From positions 1 through 64,000 of the forward strand of contig JAEWIS010000023.1 of assembly GCA_023386955.1 (NCBI GenBank): a stretch of DNA of 64,000 nt, given 5' to 3'. Below the pieces are notes generated by a model, which saw only the letters and a list, made by a program, of their open reading frames with translations, searched no databases and was not told where the DNA came from. This stretch comes from Bacillota bacterium. GTDB lineage: Bacteria > Bacillota > Bacilli > Paenibacillales > NBRC-103111. A program made the translations under genes and the position numbers. Below, piece after piece: positions 19,201-26,570 of the stretch. Position 1 is the stretch's first letter, and every line of letters begins with the position of its first letter.

Positions 19201-20405
19201 TAGTCGGGATGATCGGCCTGCATGGTTTTGCCGGAGCCATAGATAGCGGTTTCGTCCACGATCAGCATGCCCATCTCGTCGGCAATGTCCAGATAGTACG
19301 TTGGGTACGGCTCCGCATGCAGACGCACACTGTTCACGCCCGCTTCCTTGCACATGCTGTACCAGGAGCGCACATAGGCTTCGGTTTGCTGATTCGCCCC
19401 CTGGAAATGCCAGGAGTCCCCGCGCAGATTCACCGGAATCCCGTTCAGCATAAAGCGCGGCCCTTCAGTCCACACTTCCCGGAAGCCAAAACGAACCTCC
19501 TGGCGGTCCAACACCTGCCCGTCCAATACAAGCTCCAGCTCCAGCATATATAGGAACGGCTGATCCGGGCTCCACAGTACCGGGTCCGTCCAGTCCAGGG
19601 CAAAACAGACCAAACCTGTCCCACCGTTGTTGACCGCCTCAAGTACCGTAGCTTCCGCCTCCAGCACAACCGCCGCATGAGCATCACCAGCAGGCTTCAC
19701 CGCGAGCCGAAGCACCGGCTGCCCGCCAGCCAAACCCGAACCGGCACCCACAGACGCACCCGCCGGCAGAGTAACGGACGCATCCACCTCCAGACGTTTC
19801 TCCCGGACGGAGGTACGGACCACCACATCCTCAATCGCCTGCACAGGCTGGCTCTCCAGGAACACATCCTGCCAGATGCCCCGGGCAATGTAGCCGAACC
19901 AGGAGCCGGTTAAGCCGGTGACCTTTTCCAAACCGGATGGAATCTTCACCTTGGGAAAGCTGCTGCACACCACATGCAGACGGTGCTCGCCGCCGGGCTT
20001 CACCTTGCCCGTCACTTCTACACGGAGGGGCAGATAACCGTCCTGCCAATAAGCGATTTGCTCCCGGTCCAGATAAATGGCTGCTTGCTGCATGATCCCG
20101 TCGAGACGCAGGAAAATCCGCTGCCCTTCCATTCCGGCAGGAACCGTAAACGTCCGGTGCAGCACACCTGCCGCGGCCGCCTCCCATTCTTTGGGGTAAC
20201 CGAAGAGATCATAGGGACGGTATTCATGATCAGGGATATCGCCCATTTTTTTGCCGGGCACATTCTCATATGCACTTCTCCAACTGGAGGGCACCAGCAC
20301 CTTTTGCGGTTCAAAAGCCAGCTGATACGGCAGCTCGAGAGCGGTTGGGGTGGAGTAAAGGGGCATAAAATCCCATTCTCCATTTAAGCAGACAGTGTTC
20401 AGCAT
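16239..20405 (-). CDS. Very long GH2 family glycosidase
   Basis: A GH2 enzyme of 1388 residues without a signal peptide. N-terminal sugar-binding jelly roll (about 5-200), Ig-like domain, then a TIM barrel. The acid/base Glu431 is in MWSVENEM and the nucleophile Glu501 in VFGEHGGWW, so the active site looks intact. Such retaining enzymes release beta-galactose, beta-glucuronic acid, beta-mannose or similar residues; the substrate is not readable. The 800-residue tail has an Ig-like segment, an alpha/beta stretch near 700-820 and another near 950-1100, and a final beta domain, well beyond usual GH2 length. The ATG at 20405 has AGGAAGG 8 bp upstream; the GTG at 20414 sits too close to it. The start lies 5 bp after the preceding stop, so translation is probably coupled. 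Confidence 0.85.
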   Translation of the reverse strand: MLNTVCLNGEWDFMPLYSTPTALELPYQLAFEPQKVLVPSSWRSAYENVPGKKMGDIPDHEYRPYDLFGYPKEWEAAAAGVLHRTFTVPAGMEGQRIFLRLDGIMQQAAIYLDREQIAYWQDGYLPLRVEVTGKVKPGGEHRLHVVCSSFPKVKIPSGLEKVTGLTGSWFGYIARGIWQDVFLESQPVQAIEDVVVRTSVREKRLEVDASVTLPAGASVGAGSGLAGGQPVLRLAVKPAGDAHAAVVLEAEATVLEAVNNGGTGLVCFALDWTDPVLWSPDQPFLYMLELELVLDGQVLDRQEVRFGFREVWTEGPRFMLNGIPVNLRGDSWHFQGANQQTEAYVRSWYSMCKEAGVNSVRLHAEPYPTYYLDIADEMGMLIVDETAIYGSGKTMQADHPDYIENCRCHVERLVQRDKNHPSIIMWSVENEMRWVDGRDIFKTFIPEFMDIIRRLDATRPIIVEGDNRLLPKELTEVETRHYNIDGIIDQWDRTVPLVFGEHGGWWYICPQNSSMYVGFDAYRHTDEAAKGLAEKERLFVEYARRQGVSGISTFNFAHYFMRAMPERDIPLPAPERLDTPGPKPKVIPRYSLSLNNGLLPAEYPAYRTNPSFAIMAASFKPATILAAEYNTSFFDDQPVRRSFDVFNDTLVSRDVEVACSIRQGGRTVFEESCRFVQEPADHRVVSLEWTPDRVSGVEEAVLTAVLRHDGQPVHELVVPYRIYSGTLKTSPAGVARSAVFVGGSADYEALSPLVPGCRRVGPDELAGLSPETLVIVGSKLEDRDGGLEAVLKQHVGQGGRVLLLEQISLSLGKLALSRQSFLRAHGADWKHPVLQGLGSSDFMFWHEALHEDGPEPVVHAAFEKPLHGDFTMILECSSGDFGDGGDLWTPLLEYKSGGGLFVANQMDMMPHIGRVPQACLLLRNLLAYAGQAAEAAAVSVEMAEGRTVISAEAKALPVTAAWVKQGGQAHSFLETIQLEHQLVADAAELENLPAASLVIVEAALLKEQADGDDVHANAHATSHAGETSTAQPVNALRQFAEKGGKVLVLPALPEDASGLARLADGAVKVVEHETYHLEAEYVCLEVSGMSPVDLFGFDKVHLSPRNVVNKPLALHRLEIPGAALLCRSVEGTAWKDFFVGQYAAEYSRLALVEFNRDKARESGVFLAGLPAGNGQLLFSQLLLDADSAKSIRLYTRLLANLGAAFGDGLLQTVKGDGEWAVESLMALPCPPYVDFTAMKSYYTDPEFSLNNLGEGLYGWMKKKERSPEDGTVLLDNPGGTPWFLSCFVHVPVAATGADAGAATETGTAAERIGKLRINTNAPCEIYLNGKLEPEPQNRITLLTGVNRLIAIVHSAKEDVRLGLVFLNEDGHYMKDLQYRMTMDEVEPK

Positions 20406-20410
20406 AATCG

Positions 20411-21061
20411 TCACCTTCCTTGTTCAATTTCCGCATGGAGAACCAGCGGGATGTCCAGCCAGGGGCGGGAGTCGGGCCATTTGACGAAGTGGGGGTCCAT
20501 AACGGCTCCCCAGTCGGTTGGCGTATTGGAGGTGGTAAGTTTGCCGCGGTAAGGCGCTTTTTCCACCAGATAAGGCTTTTCCGAATAAAAGAACATCAGG
20601 TCCTCATGCAGGGAAATGATGCCGTATTTGCAGCCGTCGCCAGGTTTTTCCTCCTGGTATTGGTAGTGGTAAAAAATATAGCTGGCGATCTTGTCCGGCT
20701 CAAGCCGGGCCAATCTTCCGTAAGGTGTGCCGCTCCCTTGGGCAGTCCGCCAGGGCAATTCCTCCACAGGTGCCTGATAGTGGAAAATATCCGCCATCGG
20801 CGCCCAACGTCGATCCTCAGCACCACCGGGCCAAACCCGCAGCACTTCCGGAGCACCCGGGAGCAGCATATGGGGATCTGCAGCCGGACCCTCGCCGGGG
20901 CATTCATAATATACAAACAGCTGGCTATCCCATTGGAAAAGACTGAGGCGGCTAACCCCATTTCCGGTCATCCGCTCCTGAAGGGAGGGTTGATTTTGCT
21001 CCAAAAATGACTTTATGTCGGCTTCTGTCTTCATCTGAGCTCTGAATTGACAGCGCTTCAT
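20411..21061 (-). CDS. Possible L-rhamnose-mutarotase-like protein
   Basis: A cytoplasmic protein of 216 residues, first gene of the GH2 operon. The first 60 residues follow the RhaM-type ferredoxin-like pattern: KRCQFRAQMK, a helix with FLEQNQPSLQERMTGNG, then LSLFQWDSQLFVYYEC. This would suggest interconversion of sugar anomers. The remaining 150 residues do not match anything I know and contain many aromatic residues (YIFYHYQYQ), which could bind sugar. The start follows AGGAGG with 8-bp spacing; an upstream GTG was rejected. The assignment to the mutarotase fold is tentative. Confidence 0.45.
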   Translation of the reverse strand: MKRCQFRAQMKTEADIKSFLEQNQPSLQERMTGNGVSRLSLFQWDSQLFVYYECPGEGPAADPHMLLPGAPEVLRVWPGGAEDRRWAPMADIFHYQAPVEELPWRTAQGSGTPYGRLARLEPDKIASYIFYHYQYQEEKPGDGCKYGIISLHEDLMFFYSEKPYLVEKAPYRGKLTTSNTPTDWGAVMDPHFVKWPDSRPWLDIPLVLHAEIEQGR

Positions 21062-21131
21062 TCTATGCACCTCCTATGAAACAAGCTTTATGTCTTCTCT
21101 TCTATGGTAAGCCATGAGGGAGGCGGGCGCC

Positions 21132-21167
21132 TTGACGATCCGGTCTTTGTTTAGCATAATAATGACA
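21132..21167 (+). promoter_or_regulatory. Promoter of araC-type gene, leaderless start
   Basis: TTGACG at 21132-21137 and CATAAT at 21155-21160 with a 17-bp spacer. The predicted transcription start falls on the A of the ATG at 21167, and no Shine-Dalgarno sequence is present. This indicates a leaderless mRNA. Confidence 0.6.
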
Positions 21168-22039
21168 TGACCAAAAAAATTTATTATAGGGATATGGATC
21201 TGGATCCGGGCTTTATTTTCCGCATCCAAAAATGCCCGTTAACCCATGACTACTTTGTGCATAGCCATGATTTTTCCGAGCTGGTGGTGATTCTGGAGGG
21301 AAGCGCCGTCCATGTGATTGAAGGAAGGGAGTATCCGGTTACGGCCGGACAGGTGTTTCTGATCCACGAGGATGTGGCCCACGGGTACCGGGATGTGAAC
21401 AATATCCAGTACGTTAACGTCATGTTCCACCGGGACCAGCTGCTCCAGCTGTCGGAGCTGAAATGCCTGCCGGGTTTCCAGGCGCTGTTTTATATCGAGC
21501 CGTTTTATCGGAAGGAAATGAATTTCAAGGGCATGCTGACTCTGGAGCCGGAGCAGCTGGCGAAGGTATCGGGGCTGCTGGATTCCATTCTGGAGGAGGC
21601 GGAGCGGAAGGAGGAGGGGTACCGGCTGATGATCCGGACCTATTTTTCGGCGCTGGTGGCTACCTTGTCCAGGTATTATTCCGCCAACAGCGGCGGGGAG
21701 GAGAATAAGGCCCTGCGGATCGGCGAGGCGGTGACGTTCATTGAGGAGCATTTCCTGGAGCCGATTACGCTGGACCAGCTGGCGGAGGCGGCGTATCTGT
21801 CGAAGAGGCAGTTCTGCCGCGTGTTCGCGCGGAATTACCAGACCACGCCCATCGACTATATCATCCGCCGCAGGCTGGATTATTCCTGCACGCTTCTTCG
21901 GGACGATGCGGTTTCCGTACAGCAGGCGGCCATGGAGAGCGGCTTTTCCGACCAGAATTATTACGCCCGTCAGTTTAAAAAGGTGTTTCGCTGCACTCCC
22001 ACGGAGTACCGGGAGCGGCAGAAGCTGCTGCATTCGTAG
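21167..22039 (+). CDS. AraC family regulator
   Basis: A cytoplasmic transcription factor of 290 residues. The N-terminal half is a cupin-like sensing domain (HSHDFSELVVILEGS, HEDVAHGY). The last 100 residues carry two helix-turn-helix motifs, with the AraC signature ending in ESGFSDQNYYARQFKK followed by CTPTEYR. It is divergent from the mutarotase-like/GH2/GH94 genes, so it most likely activates them in response to their sugar. A methionine at residue 9 also lacks a ribosome site, which supports the leaderless start at 21167. Confidence 0.9.
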   Translation: MTKKIYYRDMDLDPGFIFRIQKCPLTHDYFVHSHDFSELVVILEGSAVHVIEGREYPVTAGQVFLIHEDVAHGYRDVNNIQYVNVMFHRDQLLQLSELKCLPGFQALFYIEPFYRKEMNFKGMLTLEPEQLAKVSGLLDSILEEAERKEEGYRLMIRTYFSALVATLSRYYSANSGGEENKALRIGEAVTFIEEHFLEPITLDQLAEAAYLSKRQFCRVFARNYQTTPIDYIIRRRLDYSCTLLRDDAVSVQQAAMESGFSDQNYYARQFKKVFRCTPTEYRERQKLLHS

Positions 22040-22059
22040 AGTGACCGTCTAAAAAAAGA

Positions 22060-22092
22060 AGTGCCTCAGCTATCATGCTGGGGCACTTTTTC
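22060..22092. terminator. Bidirectional terminator
   Basis: AGTGCCTCAGC pairs with GCTGGGGCACT and is followed by TTTTT on plus; AAAAAAAG lies on the other side, giving a T-run for the minus strand. It serves both the AraC gene and the convergent MarR gene, whose stop codon lies inside the hairpin. Confidence 0.8.
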
Positions 22093-22527
22093 CATATATT
22101 CGGCTTCCACCACACTGTGGTTGAATTTCTGGAGCAGCTCGCCGAACTGCTGCATCTCCGCATCGGTCCAGTTATCCAGCACATGGCCAAGCTTGGCCAT
22201 CCGGTTGGCCTTGTCATCCGTCAGGAGCTGCTCCCCCAGCTCGGTAATGCTGAGGATAAAAGCCCGTCCGTCCAGCTCATCGGGGACGCGGCGCACATAA
22301 CCCTTTTGCTCCAGGGCGGAAACCTGGCGGCTGACGGTGGAGATGTCCAGGTGAAAGGTATGGGACAGGGTTTTGATGCTGCACGCTCCGCCGAGAGAAA
22401 TCTGGGTAAGCAGCAGGTAAGCGGCCCGGTCCAGACTGCCTACCTTCTGATAGGAAATCATGGAGGTGAGGCGGCGGATCAGCAGAGCCAGCTCCAGCTC
22501 CACACCCTCCAGGGATTGTTGGTTCAT
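22066..22527 (-). CDS. MarR family regulator
   Basis: A winged-helix transcription factor of 153 residues. The helix-turn-helix is near residues 50-80 (IKTLSHTFHLDISTVSRQVSALEQKGYV), and the wing has RVPDELDGRAFILSIT, matching the D-R motif of the family. Dimerising helices flank it. Ribosome site GGAGG. It points away from the second MarR gene at 23277, with a double repeat element between them. Its targets cannot be inferred from position. Confidence 0.88.
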   Translation of the reverse strand: MNQQSLEGVELELALLIRRLTSMISYQKVGSLDRAAYLLLTQISLGGACSIKTLSHTFHLDISTVSRQVSALEQKGYVRRVPDELDGRAFILSITELGEQLLTDDKANRMAKLGHVLDNWTDAEMQQFGELLQKFNHSVVEAEYMEKVPQHDS

Positions 22528-22673
22528 CGTAAGGACCTCCGTTGGTAGCGTATGTTTATGTCAAGATTAACATAGGTGCAGGGGTTTGAAAACACAATAG
22601 GGTGTAGGGGAGCAGGTGGGATGGCCGGTGGAGCTTGCTGATTGTTGGAAAAGAGGCGTCGGAAGGGGATTTT

Positions 22674-23091
22674 GCGGAAGGGAATTTCCGCTAAGAGGGC
22701 TGCAGCGTGGCATCCGGGATGGTTAGCGGAAGCCGGTTTCCGTTATCCGGGCTTATGGCCCCGGAGGATGGCACTGTGTAGAGCAATAGCGGAACAATGC
22801 TTCCGCTATTGCTGCTTGATTGGGCCGCGCGGCGGGATTAGCGGAAACGGGCTTCCGTTATTCTTGTCCTTAGGGCCGCTCAGGCAGAGGAGCGACGGAT
22901 AGCGGAATGTAACCTTCCGCTAATAGTGCGGGGCCCCCCATTGGGGCCGGATAAGGGAAGCGGATTTTCCCTTATTGCGAGCTAACAGGGCCGTTTACAC
23001 CCTTCAAAGGAAGAATAGCGGAAGAAACCCTTCCGCTCTTTCCCATTTGCCCCGCCATGTGGCGATATAACGTAAGTATGCCTTCCGCTAT
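22674..23091. repeat. Double four-unit intergenic repeat element
   Basis: Eight units start at 22674, 22726, 22789, 22841, 22902, 22955, 23018 and 23070, with spacings 52, 63, 52, 61, 53, 63 and 52 bp. This equals two tandem copies of the four-unit element. Most units read TAGCGGAA, 6-8 bases, TTCCGCTA and are self-palindromic; unit six is AAGGGAA/TTCCCTT, which keeps pairing with a different sequence. Several spacers contain GGGCC. It fills the gap between divergent MarR genes. Confidence 0.85.
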
Positions 23092-23209
23092 CCAGTCCTC
23101 CTACGAATCCAGCCAGCACCCGCTTCCCACCATTATTTTCAACCGTGAACGGAGCTCTATCATAAGCTGCTATGTCAATAATAGGTGTACAAACACTCCC
23201 GAATAAGAC

Positions 23210-23253
23210 TTGACGACATTAGTGAAACTGGTTAATATTTAAATTGTTTAAAT
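23210..23253 (+). promoter_or_regulatory. MarR-MFS promoter with operator
   Basis: TTGACG at 23210-23215 and TAATAT at 23233-23238, 17-bp spacer. A 17-bp palindrome (ATTTAAA, TTG, TTTAAAT) at 23237-23253 overlaps the -10 box. This is the usual position for an autorepressing MarR operator. Confidence 0.75.
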
Positions 23254-23276
23254 AAAAAGCAGGGAGACCACGACGA

Positions 23277-23711
23277 ATGTCACAGGATTCCGATGACCTT
23301 ATTGAGCGGTTCCATACGGCGAATCTGCGGTTCCGCCGCAACTTCGAATGCCAGCTCTTACAGCGGATGGGCCCTTCTATCACCGCTCCGCAGATGTATG
23401 TGCTCTTCTATGTCAAGCGGAAGGGAAAATGCAAGCTCAGCGACATCGCCGACAAAGTGGAGGTGAAGCCCAGCGCCGTGACGGTGATGATCGACCGCAT
23501 GGAACGTGCGGGCTACGTGGTACGCCGGGATGATCCCGCTGACCGAAGATCTATCCTGGTGGAGCTCACCACTTCCGGGGAGGAAATGCTTGCGCAGGCC
23601 GTTTCCATCCGGAATGAGCTTATCCATGACTATTTTTCACGGCTCACGCCAGAGGAAAGAATCGTCCTCACCGGACTGCTGGAAAAGCTGGCCCCCCCAG
23701 ACAAAGAATAG
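23277..23711 (+). CDS. MarR family repressor of MFS exporter
   Basis: A winged-helix protein of 144 residues. The recognition region is LSDIADKVEVKPSAVTVMID and the wing is RRDDPADRRSILVELT. It starts after CAGGGAG. It lies 39 bp upstream of the MFS exporter gene, and a palindrome overlaps their shared promoter, so it probably represses both and releases DNA when a toxic ligand binds. Confidence 0.9.
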   Translation: MSQDSDDLIERFHTANLRFRRNFECQLLQRMGPSITAPQMYVLFYVKRKGKCKLSDIADKVEVKPSAVTVMIDRMERAGYVVRRDDPADRRSILVELTTSGEEMLAQAVSIRNELIHDYFSRLTPEERIVLTGLLEKLAPPDKE

Positions 23712-23750
23712 GGGCTTAGTTAGAAACACCAATTAAAGGAGAAGAGACGA

Positions 23751-25379
23751 ATGGAAGAACTTTCACACAAACGGAAATTATCTATCATGATCGCCATAAT
23801 CGGCGCCATGTTTTTTTCCGCCATCAACCAGACCATAGTCAGTACCGCCATGCCCCGGATCATTGCCATTCTGGGCGGCATGGAATATTACACGTGGGTC
23901 ATTACCATCTACATGCTGACCTCTACCATTGCCACCGTGCTGGTCGGCAAGCTGTCGGATATTTACGGGCGTAAGCCATTTATTCTGTCAGGTATCGTAT
24001 TTTTTATGATCGGTGCATTCTTAAGCGGATTTTCCAAGGATATCTTCCAGTTGATTACGTACCGCGGTATCCAGGGTATAGGCGCCGGTATCATCATGTC
24101 GTCAGCCTTCACAGCGGTGGGCGACTTGTTCTCCCCGCGTGAAAGAGGCAAGTGGACCGGTGTAATGATGGCCGTATTCGGCTTCTCCAGTGTGCTTGGC
24201 CCTACCTTGGGCGGCTGGCTGGTGGATAACATGCCGTGGAAATGGCTGTTCTGGATCTTCCTGCCCCTGGGAATTGTGGCCTTCATCATGATTCTGGCTC
24301 TGTTCCCGAAGGTTCCCCGCAAGGAATCGGAGAGCATCGATTATTGGGGTTCGCTTTTCCTGACCTTGACCATTGTCCCGCTTCTGCTGGGCTTCTCCTG
24401 GGCCGGCACCAAGTATGCATGGGGTTCTGCGCAAACCATCGGATTGTTCGCAGCTGCGGCTGTTTTCCTGCTCATCTTCATTCTGGTGGAAATGCGGGCC
24501 AAAAGTCCGGTGCTGCCGCTGTCCCTGTTCCGTAATGACATCGTTACCCTATCTAATGTGATCGGCTTTATTATGAACGCCGGTATGATGGGCGCGCTGA
24601 TCTATCTGCCGTTTTTCGTGCAGGGTGTAGAAGGCATATCGCCTACCTATTCGGGTTATGTGACCATGCCTATGTCTCTGGCTATGGTATTCGTCAGCGC
24701 CATGACCGGTCGGATGATCACCAAAACGGGCAAATACAAGAAGTTTGCCATCCTAGGTTTCCCCATCATGGTAGCAGGCATGCTGATTATGGCGTACATG
24801 GACTCCGTATGGATGGCGGTTATCGCCATGATCGTGTTCGGAGCCGGTTTGGGTCTGGGCATGCCGGTTTTCTCCCTGACTGTGCAAAATGCCGTCAAGC
24901 CGAATGAGCTGGGGGTCGCCACCGCTTCCTCGCAGCTGTTCCGGAACATGGGCGGGACCATCGGCGTTGCCGTCATGGGCACCATTATGACCACGTCTCT
25001 GAAGAACCATATGCAAAGCGCGGCGGCTGCAGCCGGTTCTTCCGGAACGGCCAATATCGCCAATCTGGCAAGCGCCAATCCGAAGCTGGCCGCATCGCTG
25101 AAGGATCTCCAAGGTCCTCAGGCGCTTCTCGACCAGCCCAAGCTGAAGGAGCTGATGGCTTCTCTGCCGGCGGATATCCAGCCTGTTATCCAGCATATGG
25201 TCGATATGCTTAAGGACTCCCTCAGTTCAGCGCTGACCACCGTTTTCCTGTCGGGTACGGCCCTCCTGGTGCTGGCGCTGGTTCTGACCTTCTTCATCCG
25301 CGAAATCCCGCTGCGCACCTCCAACAAAATGCCGGAGGCAGAGCGTGCGGTTCAGCAGGAGCCGGTGTCCATTCATTAA
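23751..25379 (+). CDS. MFS multidrug exporter, DHA2 family (EmrB/QacA)
   Basis: An inner-membrane drug/proton antiporter of 542 residues with about 14 transmembrane helices. Motif A is represented by GKLSDIYGRKPF and motif C by GFSSVLGPTLGGWLVD. A long extracytoplasmic loop before the last helix (about residues 420-485, AAAAAGSSGTANI onward) is typical of this family. It is preceded by AAAGGAG and cotranscribed with the MarR repressor. The substrate is likely an amphipathic toxic compound; the exact compound is unknown. Confidence 0.92.
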   Translation: MEELSHKRKLSIMIAIIGAMFFSAINQTIVSTAMPRIIAILGGMEYYTWVITIYMLTSTIATVLVGKLSDIYGRKPFILSGIVFFMIGAFLSGFSKDIFQLITYRGIQGIGAGIIMSSAFTAVGDLFSPRERGKWTGVMMAVFGFSSVLGPTLGGWLVDNMPWKWLFWIFLPLGIVAFIMILALFPKVPRKESESIDYWGSLFLTLTIVPLLLGFSWAGTKYAWGSAQTIGLFAAAAVFLLIFILVEMRAKSPVLPLSLFRNDIVTLSNVIGFIMNAGMMGALIYLPFFVQGVEGISPTYSGYVTMPMSLAMVFVSAMTGRMITKTGKYKKFAILGFPIMVAGMLIMAYMDSVWMAVIAMIVFGAGLGLGMPVFSLTVQNAVKPNELGVATASSQLFRNMGGTIGVAVMGTIMTTSLKNHMQSAAAAAGSSGTANIANLASANPKLAASLKDLQGPQALLDQPKLKELMASLPADIQPVIQHMVDMLKDSLSSALTTVFLSGTALLVLALVLTFFIREIPLRTSNKMPEAERAVQQEPVSIH

Positions 25380-25403
25380 TATTTAATAGGATCGGCAGCT
25401 TTA

Positions 25404-25436
25404 ACAGCCTGGAGACTTATGTCCAGGCTGTTTTTC
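25404..25436 (+). terminator. Terminator of MarR-MFS operon
   Basis: ACAGCCTGGA pairs with TCCAGGCTGT and is followed by TTTTCT. Confidence 0.85.
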
Positions 25437-25486
25437 TGTTGATGGTAGGATTTTCGGACAAAGAGGCCGGATTCCATAGATGTCCG

Positions 25487-25514
25487 TTGACAGTCGGGGG
25501 TATAGTTGTATAAT
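25487..25514 (+). promoter_or_regulatory. Promoter of CBS protein gene
   Basis: Consensus TTGACA at 25487-25492 and TATAAT at 25509-25514 (16-bp spacer, with a TG before the -10). Confidence 0.8.
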
Positions 25515-25548
25515 ACAAATATAGATTACATTCGTGGAGGAATGGGAA

Positions 25549-26046
25549 ATGAAGGCCCATGAAATTATGGTCAACCCCGCTTATAAGGTAAAGGAAACGG
25601 ACTCTGTCCGGGCGGTGATCGAGAAGTTCATCAAGTACCGCATCAGCGGCCTTCCCGTAGTTAATGAGCGCAATGAAATCGTCGCTTATATCAGCGACGG
25701 GGATATACTCCGGTATGTAGGGCGCCAGGAGGACCAGGTGGTGGGTTCCTTGTTTTTCAGCATGGTATTCAGGGGAGATCAGGATGAATATGAGGATCGG
25801 ATCAAGCGTATTCTCGGTCTGAATGTGATGGTCATCGCCCAAAAAAAGGTGTACAAGGTGGATTGGGACGAAGAGGTGGAGGACATCGCTTCCTTACTTG
25901 GCAAGAGGCAGATCAAGAAGGTGCCGGTGGAGAAAAACGGAGTTCTGGTGGGGATTATCAGCCGCGGCGATGTGATCCGCCATTCCTTCCAGAGCACCCT
26001 TGCCGAAGAAGAACAAACGCCAACCTTGAACAGGCAGCTTCCATAG
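25549..26046 (+). CDS. CBS-domain protein
   Basis: A cytoplasmic protein of 165 residues made of a CBS pair: first CBS 5-60 (MVNPAYKVKETDSV, ISGLPVVN), second about 85-150 (KVYKVDWDEEVEDIASLL, IKKVPVEKNGVLVGIISRGDVIRHSF). Such pairs bind adenine nucleotides and act as energy sensors. No enzyme domain is attached. The ATG is preceded by GGAGG with 8-bp spacing; a GTG at 25534 was rejected. It has a strong promoter of its own. The partner is unknown. Confidence 0.88.
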   Translation: MKAHEIMVNPAYKVKETDSVRAVIEKFIKYRISGLPVVNERNEIVAYISDGDILRYVGRQEDQVVGSLFFSMVFRGDQDEYEDRIKRILGLNVMVIAQKKVYKVDWDEEVEDIASLLGKRQIKKVPVEKNGVLVGIISRGDVIRHSFQSTLAEEEQTPTLNRQLP

Positions 26047-26079
26047 CAGTCCGGAGCTTGCGGCCTTATACAGGATTGC

Positions 26080-26499
26080 TTACCCTTCCATTTTGATGGA
26101 CAAAAGCAGCTTCACCGCATCTAAATCCTTCATTGCGTGTACATCCACACCAAATGAGGTGCCTTCGGCATACGTTATGGCGGTGCGGACCGCCTCCAGC
26201 ACAGGCTCCGGCAGCGAGGCTTGTTTGGCGGCCTCCAGCGCTTCCGCGCCCAAAACAAACCAAACCTTGAAATACTCCCTGCATGGAAGGGTGTAGAGCA
26301 GGGTTTTTCCTTTGTTCTTAAACACTAATGACCATCCGGATTTTTTGCTGTAAAATTTCCATTCCTTCGCAATCTCCCCACAGGTCTCCCTCAGCAAGTC
26401 CTCCACACGGTCCCAGGCGGGTTTTGCCTGTCCCAGAACAGATGCCACACTGCCATCATCGGGCATGTGAGCCTTCACATCGAATATGCTTGTTGCCAT
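26080..26499 (-). CDS. DUF3788-like protein
   Basis: A small cytoplasmic protein of about 139 residues. Central motifs EWKFYSKKSGWSLVFKNKG and LLYTLPCREYFKVWFV match what I recall of the DUF3788/YdeI-like group, whose role is unknown. The ATG at 26499 has AGAGGTG with 7-bp spacing; an ATG two codons upstream is also possible. It is convergent with the CBS gene. Confidence 0.7.
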   Translation of the reverse strand: MATSIFDVKAHMPDDGSVASVLGQAKPAWDRVEDLLRETCGEIAKEWKFYSKKSGWSLVFKNKGKTLLYTLPCREYFKVWFVLGAEALEAAKQASLPEPVLEAVRTAITYAEGTSFGVDVHAMKDLDAVKLLLSIKMEG

Positions 26500-26570
26500 A
26501 GCCATCCACCTCTTTTCTTCTCATTTTACCAAATCCTACATGGCTTTTTCCGGTTTTTTTGAGGAAAATG

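Noticed and set aside
17805..19553. 582-codon plus-strand gene opposite GH2
   Set aside because: Lies fully antisense to a gene with intact GH2 catalytic motifs; composition is that of a GC-rich shadow frame and no ribosome site is present.
22674..23091. CRISPR array
   Set aside because: Units are spaced unevenly in an alternating pattern and vary in sequence; spacers are not uniform in length.
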